Positions 30,731-43,535 are shown, numbered from the stretch's first letter. The stretch: DNA of 47,500 nt from Mesostigma viride (GCA_009746045.1 RPFO01000392.1:2901181-2948680); one strand, 5' to 3'. Made by a program: numbers and translations. Notes: generated from the sequence alone by a model not told the origin.

Positions 30731-31962
30731 CTCGCTACTGCGCGCAAATCATATGGGTTCTACCACTTTGCAGACAACCGCGATTAAGAGCGGAACCTGC
30801 AATTATTGAACGCAGCAAGTTTGCCGAAGCAGGGCCTGCTTTGGCACATTCGTCGAATATTGTCGAAATTGACGGGCAACTATATTGTGTCGTTTCCATG
30901 CGAGTAATATTATACAAAGCAGATTCGATTACATCACTTGCCCATTTATTGCCCTCATGAATTTTTTTTGGTGTGGAATTTTGACGTCGGCCCTAGTGCC
31001 CGAATGACGAAAGTTTGCCACGGGCACCGACCGAAGCCGAACGACGTTAAAATTATGTCATTTGCTGACGCCCGCCACGACCTCATTTTGTCAGGCGTTA
31101 GCTGCTATCAATTATTGACGTCTTGAGCTTTCTTCTTTGTTCCGCGCCTACAATTATGCCAGCAGCTAATCCAGATCCTTGTTGTTGTTGTTGTTGTTGA
31201 CTTGTTGTTGCAATGTTGTGTGACTTGTGTCCCACGCCGCACAGGAGCACTTGAGTAGCAGAGATTCTATAGAGTAGGAAGCCCTTGATTGATTAGCCAC
31301 GAACTTGGAAATCTTCACCTTAAAGGTAGTATCATTTTTTTCTTAGTTGGATGTCGTACCTACCGTCCCACTTAACACTCTGCTGGATTCCGCGCCGGCT
31401 GGCAGCGGCAAACCGGCAACACGTCAACTCCTGCTGAAGACAAAGCTGCCAACTGCCAAGCTGGAACTCGGTTGGCAACGGGCCCAATCAAGTAACGTGC
31501 GTGTTTGCAACTTGCCCGTTGAAACTCTACGGCGGAGCCAATTTTCGGAAGAACCTCACCCTTATGCTTGCAAATTCGGGACAAATTCGGTGGATGTATG
31601 TATGGATGGATGGATGGATTGACGGATTTTCATCCCCTATTCCTATGTTTTCTCACGTGTACGGCCTTATAAGCTTCGCCAATTCTGGCGAACCTAACGG
31701 TTCTTCCGAAAATTGGCTCCGCCAGATTATTGGCAATTATTCGCATCGTCGCGGAGCCATGGAGCCTGTATTAAGCAACTCTCACAAGTGAACAATTATT
31801 GCCAGCGACACTGTACGCTGCCGGCACGATGATGTTCGCCACCATGTCCTGATAGAGGTGCCTGAAGTTTGCGTAGGGGCAGTCGTGAGATGGACAGAAA
31901 ATTGGGAAGCAGAGGGAATACTAACTTTTAGCTTATTTCAGCAGAACTTACTACAGAATAGA
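30731..31962. promoter_or_regulatory. Divergent promoter region between the large membrane-protein gene and VPS20/CHMP6
   Basis: About 1.2 kb between opposite start codons (30730 minus, 31963 plus). No gene was recognised. It contains a (GTT)n run near 31181-31208 and a perfect 25-bp inverted repeat (next entry). The two 5' UTRs and both promoters should lie here. Confidence 0.5.
31531..31723. repeat. 25-bp perfect inverted repeat, arms 168 bases apart
   Basis: Arms at 31531-31555 (GGCGGAGCCAATTTTCGGAA, extended by five more bases) and 31699-31723 are perfect reverse complements. No target duplication flanks them, so a transposon with terminal repeats is not demonstrated; paired regulatory sites remain possible. 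Confidence 0.8.
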
Positions 31963-35214
<3,252 letters not shown>

Positions 35215-36942
35215 CATCTGCCTTGTCAGGGCAGGACACGAGTCGGTGGTTGCCTTTCGGGTGTGGAGATGATGGCACGGTGCCCGAGGCCATGCCATGG
35301 CAGTTTCGGATACTGTTTTTCCCCGGGAATTGGGGCCACACAGCGCCCAGGTGGTAGACCATGTTATCAGCGATTTCATGCACTTCATGGTCTGTCTATC
35401 CATGTTGCGCACGCACCTGCCTGCGTATACGGTATAACCCATGCGCATGCGTGTTTAGCGGCCAATGGCCGAGCCAGAGAGCCTACACACCAAGTTGGTT
35501 GATGTTGGTCGTATAACTCCGATGTGTTGGTTGCGTATGGCCTGCTCTGCCTGCGTAGGTTGAAGCATCTATCTGGTGATGTTGAATACCTTTAAAAAAC
35601 TTGCCTGGTTGTACCGGAAGAATATTGACCTACAATGGCTAACTTCAGGATGAGATGTCAAATTCTGATGAATTTGACTTTCAGCTTGTATGTTTCTTTG
35701 TACTAACCGCATGTGTTCACAAGCCATACAAGCTGGTCTGGCTGAACTCCCAAGCCCTGGCTCATTGCTTTCTCCCACGCATGGGTTGAATAGGCTTGCC
35801 TCATGCTGCAACATCGGCCAGGGCTGCCTCCCTTTTGCTCTAGCTGAGGGTATGTCAAAGTTGTTGCATGCCGTTGTTATGCACACATTGACCTGGCAAG
35901 CAGCAGAACGACCACAAGCCAGGAAAGAGGTACCCATTGAGGCGTGACCTGGACGCATCGCTGTTCAAGGGTTGGGGTTGCGCAACACAGGCAATCCAAC
36001 ATACCGCTTCAAACATACAATCTTGCTGTGGCTGAGTCATCTATCCTATCCCTGGAAGGAATGTGGCGCCACTGCCCTGGTGCATGCACATGCATGGTCG
36101 TATGTGCGTGGTAAACCATGTCACGGGATGTGCAGCTGTCAGCCTTGGTTTTTTGCCCATCTGCCCAAGTGCAACAAATTAAGGGCCAGGTGCGGTAGAT
36201 GCTTTGTGCCTGTAACTGCAAGAGTTTTGACTGGGGCAGTCGGAAGCTTGTCCTCCGAAGCTTGTCCTCCCAGCTGTGTATGGAGTGCTGTTGCTGTGTT
36301 GTGCACAAGCTAGCTACAATTGTCTTTCTAGTCGGTCCGATCTAGGACATAAATACATCATGGAAAGGAGAGTTCCGATGCCGATCCTAGGCTGGGCCTA
36401 AGATGAGTTTTGCGTTTATCGTCAAGGAGATGCCCACACTTGTAAATACAATTTGCAACACGTGGTTCTGAACATTGGCCGATAGAAGAAGGCTTGTGTG
36501 AGTTTACTCCATGATCCACATGCACCAGTCCTGCATAGATTTTATTGGTCATGCATTGAAGGTGCACACTCACTGTGCACATGCATGTTGACTTGTCAAT
36601 CAGATTGCAAATTATTGTTGCCGGATCGATGCACATGTACGCTTTGTACACCCCATGTTGGGGCGCTTTACATGTACCCTGATTCTGTAAGGCACATGTT
36701 CTGTTTACCTGTGTGCACGTACACTGGGAGGCTTGCATGCTCCACCTGCACATGTATGGATTGAGTCACACAGTTGCATGCAGTCGAACTAATGCATGCT
36801 AGATTGTTTAGTCCATTAACTAGCTTGTGTACAAACTGGCAATTTCAAGTGAGACATGCAATAACTAGCTAGATTCCTGGACGTACGCATGTCGAGCTAG
36901 GTACAACATTGTGTATAATCAACTCAGGACTATAGAGTATGG
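35215..36942. other. No gene recognised; VPS20 3' UTR or a long last intron
   Basis: Open frames are short and overlap on both strands. If the near terminal exon is used, this is 3' UTR and intergenic; if the far exon at 41657 is used, it is intron. TGTAA motifs, the usual green-algal polyadenylation signal, occur near 36212 and 36439. Confidence 0.35.
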
Positions 36943-37187
36943 TCTTCATTTTTGTCTACTATATCAAGGCCTTTGACACGGTCCTCTGGGAGGCTCTTTG
37001 GGCCATCTTAGCTCTGGACCGGGTACCACCAGCGTTTATTGCTGTCATTCGTCGAATGTAGTCCTGAGGGCTCACAGGCAGTAGTGCGGACTGCGGAAGG
37101 CACCACCCCACCATTCCCCCTTCACCACGGGGTGTGGCAAGGTTGTGTCCTGTCCCCATTAAATTAAATAAATTAAATTATAACATG

Positions 37188-37201
37188 CCTCCGTGGGGAG
37201 G
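37188..37201 (-). other. 3' UTR hairpin of the RT-bearing LINE
   Basis: Five-base stem with a four-base loop; the plus strand reads CCTCC-GTGG-GGAGG, just before the tail and preceded in element orientation by ATATGTGCTACATG. The same hairpin in the ORF1-only elements has an A-T pair where this one has C-G at the base of the stem. Confidence 0.65.
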
Positions 37202-37293
37202 TCATGTAGCACATATTCCATGATGGATGGGGTGGAGGAAGCCGCGTGGTCGAACTATACTAACGCTAGGCTATCTAGAAAATCCTAACTACA

Positions 37294-38949
37294 CTACTCA
37301 TCAAAACGCCTCCTCCGCTTGGGGGGAGGTGGCTTGCCCACAGGGTCGGGCGTGTGCGCCTTGACAATCTTCTTCCACCGCGTCTTGTCCTGCATGACAG
37401 TCCAAAGACGGGAGAGAGAGTGTATGCGGTGCTCAAACTGGGCTGGGACCACTAGGTCGTCCAGCAACATCTGAACGTAGTTGGTGACAGGTTTCCCTAC
37501 CCTTTTGGGAATGTCCGCGGGGCCAGGCCAGGTCAGAATATGCCGCCCTGGCTGGCCAAGCCGCTGGGGGCCGGCCAGACCAAGGGTGGTGTCGACCTGG
37601 CTAGTGCGGGCAAGGTGTCCTACAAATGCTATCCTACGCTGCCTAATCTCGTCCGAAACACGAGGCATGCCATGATACAAAGACTCTGATGACGGACGCT
37701 CGGAAAAACCTACGTTAAGGACCTGCCGGAGCATCCTGTAAACTGTGCCGTCGAGCCGAGCTGCCAGTTTGGGTGGGAGGGTCCACGCCTCGGCGCCATA
37801 CGTGAGCACCGTGAGGACGAGGACCTTGAAGAGCATGCGTTTGCGGTGCCCGTCCAGGCCCTTCGAGCGCCAGTAAGGTGTGAGCGAACGGAGCTTGGCC
37901 CAGGCGAGGGCGATGCGGGTGTCCACATCGTCGTCGGTGTCAGGAAGCCAGCTCCCCAACAGCTTGAAGCGGTCGCGGAACGGGACCTCCGTCCCGTCGA
38001 GCAGGCGCGGCAGCGGTGGTTTACTGGAGGCCCCTATCACCATCGCCTCAGTCTTGACACTAATCTCCAACCCCACCGCCCGCGCCTCCAGGCCCAGGCA
38101 GTCCAGCCAGGTCTGAATGTGCTCGGGGCTCTCGATGAGGGTGGTATCATCCGCATAAATCAGGTCGGCAAGGCGGTACCCCGGTCTAACCCCGCCGTGC
38201 TCTTTCACGTTAAGGATGTCCAAGCCTGGCTCGAACCCCTTAAGAGCAGTAAAGCGCGCACGTGCCCGGCGCATGACGTGATCCACGACAATAATGAACA
38301 GGTATGGGGACAGGACACAACCTTGCCACACCCCGTGGTGAAGGGGGAATGGTGGAGTGGTGCCCTCCGCAGTCCGCACTACTGCCTGTGAGCCCTCATA
38401 CAGTCGGCGAATGGCAGCAATAAACGCAGGTGGTACCCGATCCAGAGCTAGGATGGCCCAAAGAGCCTCCCAGAGAACCGTGTCAAAGGCCTTGATATAG
38501 TCAACAAAAATGAAGACCAGCGGCAAACTGTCAGGGGGAAGTCGACGCACCTCCTCCATCAACCGGCGCGCGACAAACACAGCCATGACAGTGTTACGAC
38601 CACTACGGAAACCCATCTGAGACTCACCCAGGTGTGGGTCCAGCGCGGCGCGGAGCCTGTGCAGCATCATGCGCATGAAGACCTTCAGCGCGGCGCTCTG
38701 GAGGCAGACACCCCGGTAGTTGCCGGGGTCAGCAGCAGAGCCCTTCTTGTACAGCATGACGCGGATGGCCGTCTGCCACTCAGCAGGCGGAGGCTCGTCA
38801 GAGAGCAGGACACGGTTGCAGAACGCCAGCAGAAGATCCCTAACCGCCAGATCAGGGGTCTTCAGCAGCTCAGCAGAAAGGTGGTCGGCACCGACCGCTG
38901 CATCGTACCGCAGGCGAGCAAGGGCGCCGTCCAATTCCTCCAAAGTGAA
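37294..38949 (-). CDS. LINE ORF2, reverse transcriptase part
   Basis: About 550 codons to TAG at 37294-37296. RT motifs are present in order: GADHLSAELL, AIRVMLYKKG with NYRGVCL, QMGFRSGRNT, motif A FVDYIKAFDTV, motif B GVWQGCVLSPYLF, motif C LIYADDTTLI (both catalytic aspartates), then GLEISVKTEAMVIG, and a C-terminal domain with YGAEAWTL and RRIAFVGHLARTSQ. The C-terminus is basic and proline-rich. RT copies the element's RNA at the nicked target (target-primed reverse transcription). An ATG exists at 38943, but the frame really continues from the endonuclease across a frameshift at 38950-38955 (a run of six C on the minus strand where seven would restore the frame). Confidence 0.9.
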   Translation of the reverse strand, partial: FTLEELDGALARLRYDAAVGADHLSAELLKTPDLAVRDLLLAFCNRVLLSDEPPPAEWQTAIRVMLYKKGSAADPGNYRGVCLQSAALKVFMRMMLHRLRAALDPHLGESQMGFRSGRNTVMAVFVARRLMEEVRRLPPDSLPLVFIFVDYIKAFDTVLWEALWAILALDRVPPAFIAAIRRLYEGSQAVVRTAEGTTPPFPLHHGVWQGCVLSPYLFIIVVDHVMRRARARFTALKGFEPGLDILNVKEHGGVRPGYRLADLIYADDTTLIESPEHIQTWLDCLGLEARAVGLEISVKTEAMVIGASSKPPLPRLLDGTEVPFRDRFKLLGSWLPDTDDDVDTRIALAWAKLRSLTPYWRSKGLDGHRKRMLFKVLVLTVLTYGAEAWTLPPKLAARLDGTVYRMLRQVLNVGFSERPSSESLYHGMPRVSDEIRQRRIAFVGHLARTSQVDTTLGLAGPQRLGQPGRHILTWPGPADIPKRVGKPVTNYVQMLLDDLVVPAQFEHRIHSLSRLWTVMQDKTRWKKIVKAHTPDPVGKPPPPKRRRRFDE

Positions 38950-39096
38950 GGGGGGACAACGTCGTCAGTGGCAAGGCGGCCCTCCTGCAAGGCGGGGACT
39001 TGGTAGTCCGCGGCCGAGGAGGGGGGCGCCGGTGGCGGCGGGGGTCCGGCGACCCCGAGGCGGGCGGCCGTCTCGGGGTGCAGCGGCGGGGGGGGG

Positions 39097-40389
39097 CGCG
39101 AGCCCCACCGGTCAAGGAAACATTGTGGGCCAACCAGCGGTCAAGGCTTACCGGCGCCGTGCCGTCCCCCGTATGCTCCACCGGGGTGCGCTGCCGCCGG
39201 CCGCCGAGCCGGTCGAGGTGGTACCACATGTCCTTGCCCTGGTTGCGGGCCTGGCAGGCCTTGGCATCCGCGATGCACTGGGCCGCCTCCGCGTCCTGAG
39301 CGTGCGCGTAGGCCTCCACAAGGGCGGCCTTGAGCGATGGTTTCTGCAGCGGGTCCCGGTTACGCTTGAGGCGGTGCCGGGCGGCCAAGACCTTGGGGTC
39401 CTGGCGGTAGAGCGGGCCGGGGCGGCGGCGGGGCATGACCGGCAGGTGCCGGGCCGCCAGCAACGGGGCACGGGCCGCAAAGCCCGCAAAAACGGCTGCG
39501 TTGGGGGCACCATTGTCCAGCTTGTCGACGTCCGCCCGGGCGTCCAGTGCCGACAGGTACTTCCGTCGGCACCAGTTCCGCTCGTGCTCGGCGTCCGTCC
39601 AGTCCTCAGGATCTCCCTTGACCGGACGTAGAGCAGACCAGTCAGGGCGGACCACTGTGGCGCGGCGCGTGGGGACGTGGAACCGGAGCCGAAGGGTCGC
39701 GCGCACCAACCGGTGATCAGAGCACACCGTGGGCGTGTCAAACACTCGGGCGTCCAGAACCGAGGTACACCTGGGCTGCCGTACCACCACATAGTCCAGA
39801 CAGGCCTGACGGCCGTTAGGGCCACGAAAAGTGACCAAGTCCTGTGAGGGACGTTGGAATTGACAGTTGACAGCAACCATCCCGCTATCCCGCAAAAAGG
39901 CAGAGAAAAGGGGAGTATTGGCGTTAGCTTCCGTGTCAGCAGGCGCAAAGCGACTGCCAGCAGTGCCCACGGGGAGCGTGGCATTGGCGTCGAGCAGCAT
40001 AACCAAAAAGTGGCGGGCCGGAGTGACCCTCTCAAGGTCATGCAAAGATTCGAAGAACTCCTCACGGGCCGAATCAGGTAGACCACTGTGGGGTGCGTAG
40101 CCCACCCCCACCGTGAGGTGGTGTTTAGACCGCCCCTCGACAGAGGTGAAATGTGCTACCATAAGGCGTGGGGTTAGAAACTTAAGCGTGCTGAGGCTAG
40201 CAACTGCCAGCGGCGAACACAAAAGACCAACACCACCTTGGCCAGACGTACCGCTGCCAGCGAAGTAAAACCGCCAGCCACCCGCCAAGCGAGCAGTGCT
40301 CACCAGGCCAAGTGGCACCGTGCGGCGGTGTTCCTGGACGCCTAATATAGATACACGATGCTCAATGCAAAATGCGACTAGCTCCTCGA
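39097..40389 (-). CDS. LINE ORF2, APE-type endonuclease part (5'-truncated)
   Basis: An exonuclease-endonuclease-phosphatase domain reads ILGVQEHRR (catalytic Glu), GGVGLL, VGVGYAPH, FLVMLLDANA, CLDYVVV and VCSDHRLV (the SDH motif), followed by a linker toward the RT. The first motif (TWN with metal-binding Asn) is missing. The open frame extends to an ATG at 40411, but that codon and the next residues (MNRYGDR) are antisense sequence of the target element, not of this LINE. At 39088-39096 a run of nine C on the minus strand is one short of restoring the downstream frame. Confidence 0.85.
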
Positions 40390-41312
40390 TCCTGTCCCCA
40401 TATCTGTTCATTATTGTCGTGGATCACGTCATGCGCCGGGCACGTGCGCGCGCTTTACTGGGTTCGAGCCTGGCTTGGACATCCTTAACGAGCGCGAGCA
40501 CGGCGGGCTTGGCACTGGGTATACCGCCTGGCCGACCTGATTTATGCGGACGACACCACCCTCATCGCGCGCCCTGAGCACATTCAGACCTGGCTGGACT
40601 GTCTGGGCTTGGAGGCGAGGGCGGTGGGGTTGGAGATTAGTGTCAAAACTGAGGCGATGGTGATTGGGGCCTCCAGTTGCCCACCACTGCATGCCACGCC
40701 TGCTCGACGGGATGGAGGTTCCCTTCCGCGACCGCTTCAAACTGTTGGGGAGCATGCTCCCTGACACCGCCGACGATGTGGACATCCGCATCGGCCTGGC
40801 CTGGGCCAGGCTTCGTTCGCTCACCACCTATACTGGCGCTCGAAGGGCCTGGGCGAGCACCGCAAGCGCATGCTCTTCAAGGCCCTCGTCCTCACGGTGC
40901 TCACGCATGGCGCTGAGGCGTGGACTCTCACGGACACATTGGCAGCTAAGCTAGACGGCACGGTTTACAGGATGCTCCGACAGGTCCTGAATGTAGGGTT
41001 TTCCAAGCATAGGTCATTAGAGTCTCTGTATCAGGGTATGCCTCGTATTTCCGACGAGATTAGGCAGCGTAGGATAGATTTTGTAGGACACCTTGCTCGC
41101 ACCAGCCAGGTCGACACTGCCAATGGGTCTGGCCGGCCCCCAGCGGCTCGGCCAACCAGGGCGGCATATCTTGACCTGGCCTGGCCCCAAGGACATTCGG
41201 CCAGGAAGCTAGGTAAACCTGCCATGAACAAAAACCATGCAGATGTTGCTGGCCGACCTAGCTAGTGGTCCCAGACTAGTTTGAACACCGCATCCACTCC
41301 CTCAGTCCCCCT

Positions 41313-41786
41313 GACGTTATCTTGTCCGCGTGTTCGAGTCGTTCAGGATGATGAATATGAATGGTGATGGAAATGTGTAGCCTTGTGCATTGAAATTATG
41401 GCTGGCTTACGTGCAGAGCGACTAGATGCATGACCTAGACGGTGGGGCCGGAAACAGCTTGCTTGATCAGGGCGTGTGTTTCGAGCCTAACTGGCCGGGA
41501 GTGTCTGCACTTGTATGTGTGTATGCGTGAGCTTCTTAGTTTTGGTTGTTTGTGTTGGTCGTGGTGGTGGTGTGTGTGTGTGTATGTACGTGTGTGTATA
41601 TGTGTGTTTTCCCTATCAAACTTTCCAAGTGTTACCCTCTGTCTCCCTCCATGCAGGTCTACCTAGAGATAGCCACACGCGGCTCCCGCGGCCGCCTTCG
41701 CGTCTTTCCTCTCAGAAAACTACCCTTGTCCTTCCACGGCGTTGGATCGCCATGCGTCCAGGCATAGTCAAAGTTGTCTCATGCAC
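41313..41786. other. Unassigned stretch with GT-rich sequence and a strong 3' splice site
   Basis: Begins where the old LINE copy loses similarity. It has a GTGTGT-rich part near 41565-41610 and then a clear pyrimidine tract and acceptor (CTCTGTCTCCCTCCATGCAG) at 41656. The possible exon after it is listed separately. Confidence 0.4.
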
Positions 41787-41799
41787 TTCATTTAATTAA
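41657..41799 (+). other. Candidate distant terminal exon of VPS20
   Basis: A strong acceptor precedes an open segment that, in phase 1 as required by VPS20 exon 5, reads GLPRDSHTRLPRPPSRLSS onward and stops at a TAA lying in the tail of the LINE relic at 41787. In phase 0 it reads VYLEIATRGSRGRLRVF and stops at 41767. Neither has a recognisable family. If real, the last VPS20 intron would be about 6.5 kb and hold all the LINE copies of 36943-41312. Confidence 0.3.
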
Positions 41800-41943
41800 T
41801 TAGGAACATACCTCTGTTGTGAGTATAATTGTAGCACATATCCCGGAGAAGGGGCATATCTCCTTGATATCTCCTGGTTGTCTCCTTGACATCTAATTAA
41901 TTAATAAATTAAGGGGCATATTAATTAATTAATTAGAAACATA

Positions 41944-41957
41944 ACTCCGTTGGGAGT
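41944..41957 (-). other. 3' UTR hairpin, ORF1-only copy C
   Basis: Plus strand ACTCC-GTTG-GGAGT, same as copies A and B. Confidence 0.65.
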
Positions 41958-42285
41958 ACATGTAGCACATATCCCTGAGAAGGGGCATATGGCTTTTAAT
42001 ACATTCTAAGCTACTTCCTGCAAGGACCGTGGGAATGTAAGCTACCCTTGCTCTAGGTGCACCAGGGCACCTGCACCCTCATAATCTTCACACTATGCCC
42101 AGCTAAGGGGGAGTATGTTATGTGGGGGAAGATCATCATGGCTATACTAGAGCTAGGACATGGCTTCTCGACAGAGAGCATCTCTCTGCATAGGCATAGC
42201 ATGGCTAAATTCTTAGTGCAACATCCATGGGGGTCCCGTTATAGGCATGGCGTGGCTAAATTCTTAAATGCATCATCCATGGCCA

Positions 42286-43431
42286 TTATGGGCGCACATG
42301 CGCTGGGGCCGCGTGGTAGGCTAGCCTTAAATCTACACTACTGCTATATTCCCTAGACTGGGGGTGCCTGCCAAGGCTTGTGGTCGACATGGATGACGTC
42401 CCCCCTCCAGTATACCGGTTTCCCCCTGCGCTTTGCCGTATCTGGAGGTAGGTCGGCCATAGTTCGCGTCTCCGTTGTTGCTGGGCCAGGGTCAGGTCGT
42501 CGTCCAACGTGAAGTGAGTCCTCGAGAGCTTCTTGCGGTTTTTAAGAAACAACACCTTGTCCGCCATGTACTTAAAGGTGAGGAGCACGGGTGCCGGGCC
42601 AGCCTTCCCCCGCGCGCGGGGGAGGCGAACAGCCGACATGCGCAGCTCACCAGTAATGTGCATGGGGGCAAGAATGTCGCGCTTAAATGCCGTGAGAAGA
42701 GTCGTCGAGTCCTCACCTGCCGGCTGGTCGAAGTTCTTGACTATGACGTTGTGGCTGCGCTGGGTGCGGTCGGCCTCCTCGCGGAGGTCGAGGGCTTGTT
42801 GTTTAAGCTGTGCCGCGATGGTGGAGGTGGTGGAGGTGGCGTGGTGCTTAAGCAAGTCCGCCCAGGTCTGGGTGGGAGGGGCGTCGGCGCCTGAGCCAGC
42901 GGGGGCTGGCTTGGTGGCGATGTCCCTCACCGCCTGGGCGGTGATGCCGGCGGTGTTCTGCATGCACTCGATGGCTATGGCAGTGTCCTTTAGGCGTTGG
43001 TCGATGTCGAGAAGCTGGGCCTTGAGGGTGGCGGTGGAGGTGGAGGTGGCAGTGGAGGTGGAGGCGAGGAGGGTGGAGGTGGAGGTGACGGTGGTGGAAA
43101 TGTGAGGGAGCTCAGCAGCCAGCGTGCCGCCCATTGCCGCCACATCTGTGGCAAGGGGGGTCACGTGCTGCTCGAAAGCTTCCTTGAGGAGGGTGCGGAC
43201 GATGGCTTCGGTTGCGACGGTTGGAGGGGGGGCCCAGATCTCGGCGTCGGAACGCCCGAGAAGGGAGCAGAGGGCGTAGCGCTGGAGCCGGGGGCGGTTC
43301 ATGCGCGGAATGATATCAATGTCATCGGGGGTGGAAGGTAGGCCGTTGGGCCAGCGGCTGCGGTTGTGGGAGATGAGGTGCAGGCACAGGGCTACAAGCG
43401 AGGCGTGCGTCCCGAAAAACAGGTCTTCCAT
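42286..43431 (-). CDS. LINE ORF1-like protein with one late frameshift
   Basis: The native start is taken as ATG 43431 (MEDLFFGTHAS); the open frame extends to 43452, but that ATG lies in the duplicated target. The N-terminal part ends with a Ser/Thr/Ala-rich stretch, then comes a probable coiled coil (LKAQLLDIDQRLKD; TIAAQLKQQALDLREEADRT) and an RRM-like nucleic-acid-binding region (RSHNVIVKNFDQ; RMSAVRLPRARGKAGPAPVL; ADKVLFLKNRKKL; HFTLDDDLTLAQQQRRRELW). These are ORF1p features: RNA binding and chaperoning of the element's RNA. One C is missing in the run at 42422-42426 compared with copy A, so the last residues (KPVYWRGDVIHVDHKPW and the stop at 42353-42355) are out of frame and the shifted frame runs on to 42286. 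Confidence 0.75.
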   Translation of the reverse strand: MEDLFFGTHASLVALCLHLISHNRSRWPNGLPSTPDDIDIIPRMNRPRLQRYALCSLLGRSDAEIWAPPPTVATEAIVRTLLKEAFEQHVTPLATDVAAMGGTLAAELPHISTTVTSTSTLLASTSTATSTSTATLKAQLLDIDQRLKDTAIAIECMQNTAGITAQAVRDIATKPAPAGSGADAPPTQTWADLLKHHATSTTSTIAAQLKQQALDLREEADRTQRSHNVIVKNFDQPAGEDSTTLLTAFKRDILAPMHITGELRMSAVRLPRARGKAGPAPVLLTFKYMADKVLFLKNRKKLSRTHFTLDDDLTLAQQQRRRELWPTYLQIRQSAGGNRYTGGGTSSMSTTSLGRHPQSREYSSSVDLRLAYHAAPAHVRP

Positions 43432-43535
43432 AAAGGCTCCATAAAGGGGCATATCCTAGGGGCATATACATTCTGGGCTACTTCCTGCAAGCGTGGGGAT
43501 GTAAACGAGACTAATTGCTCTAGGTGGGCACCATG

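Larger units (their letters stand above)
37160..40389 (-). mobile_element. APE-type LINE (non-LTR retrotransposon), 3.2 kb, 5'-truncated, with 12-bp target duplication
   Basis: Flanked by TCCTGTCCCCAT at 37148-37159 and 40390-40401, the duplicated target inside the older LINE. The 3' end, at the low coordinate, has an (AATTT)n-type tail and a hairpin at 37188-37201. The element carries one ORF2 (endonuclease then reverse transcriptase) broken by two single-base losses in C runs. The 5' end starts inside the endonuclease, so ORF1 and the first endonuclease motif are absent. It lies downstream of VPS20, or in its last intron if the far exon is real. Confidence 0.9.
36943..41312 (+). pseudogene. 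Old LINE reverse-transcriptase copy, split by a later LINE
   Basis: Two plus-strand pieces, 36943-37159 and 40402-41312, are consecutive parts of one ORF2. The first ends at the RT motif GCVLSP and the second resumes at YLFIIVVDHVMRR. The second continues through DLIYADD-like sequence (frameshifted), LLDGMEVPFRDRFKLLGS, LTHGAEAWTL, and RRIDFVGHLARTSQVDT. In the first piece the catalytic aspartate of motif A is Tyr (FVYYIKAFDTV, against FVDYIKAFDTV in the intact copy), and an insertion shifts the frame soon after. It is truncated at both ends and dead. The interruption is the minus-strand LINE 37160-40389. Confidence 0.88.
41922..43443 (-). mobile_element. ORF1-only LINE derivative, copy C (nearly full length)
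   Basis: Target duplication AAGGGGCATAT at 41911-41921 and 43444-43454. The low end has an (ATTA)n tail and hairpin 41944-41957; then about 400 bases of 3' UTR, a full ORF1, and only 12 bases of 5' UTR before its native ATG at 43431. There is no ORF2. The 3' UTR shares AGTAGTGTAG, TAGCCTA, CACGCGGC and the ATATGTGCTACATG plus hairpin end with the RT-bearing LINE at 37160-40389. Confidence 0.85.
41787..43535 (-). mobile_element. Relic D: 3' UTR of an older ORF1-type element, split by copy C
   Basis: 41787-41921 has a TTAA-rich tail, a decayed hairpin (41817-41830) and the GGGGCATAT motif. 43455-43535 is the next part of the same 3' UTR (ACATTCTGGGCTACTTCCTG, then GCTCTAGGTG). Copy C sits between them with target duplication AAGGGGCATAT, so relic D is older. 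Confidence 0.7.

Noticed and set aside
40409-40411. Taking ATG 40411 as the true start of the LINE endonuclease protein
   Set aside because: That codon lies in the flanking older element, outside the target duplication.
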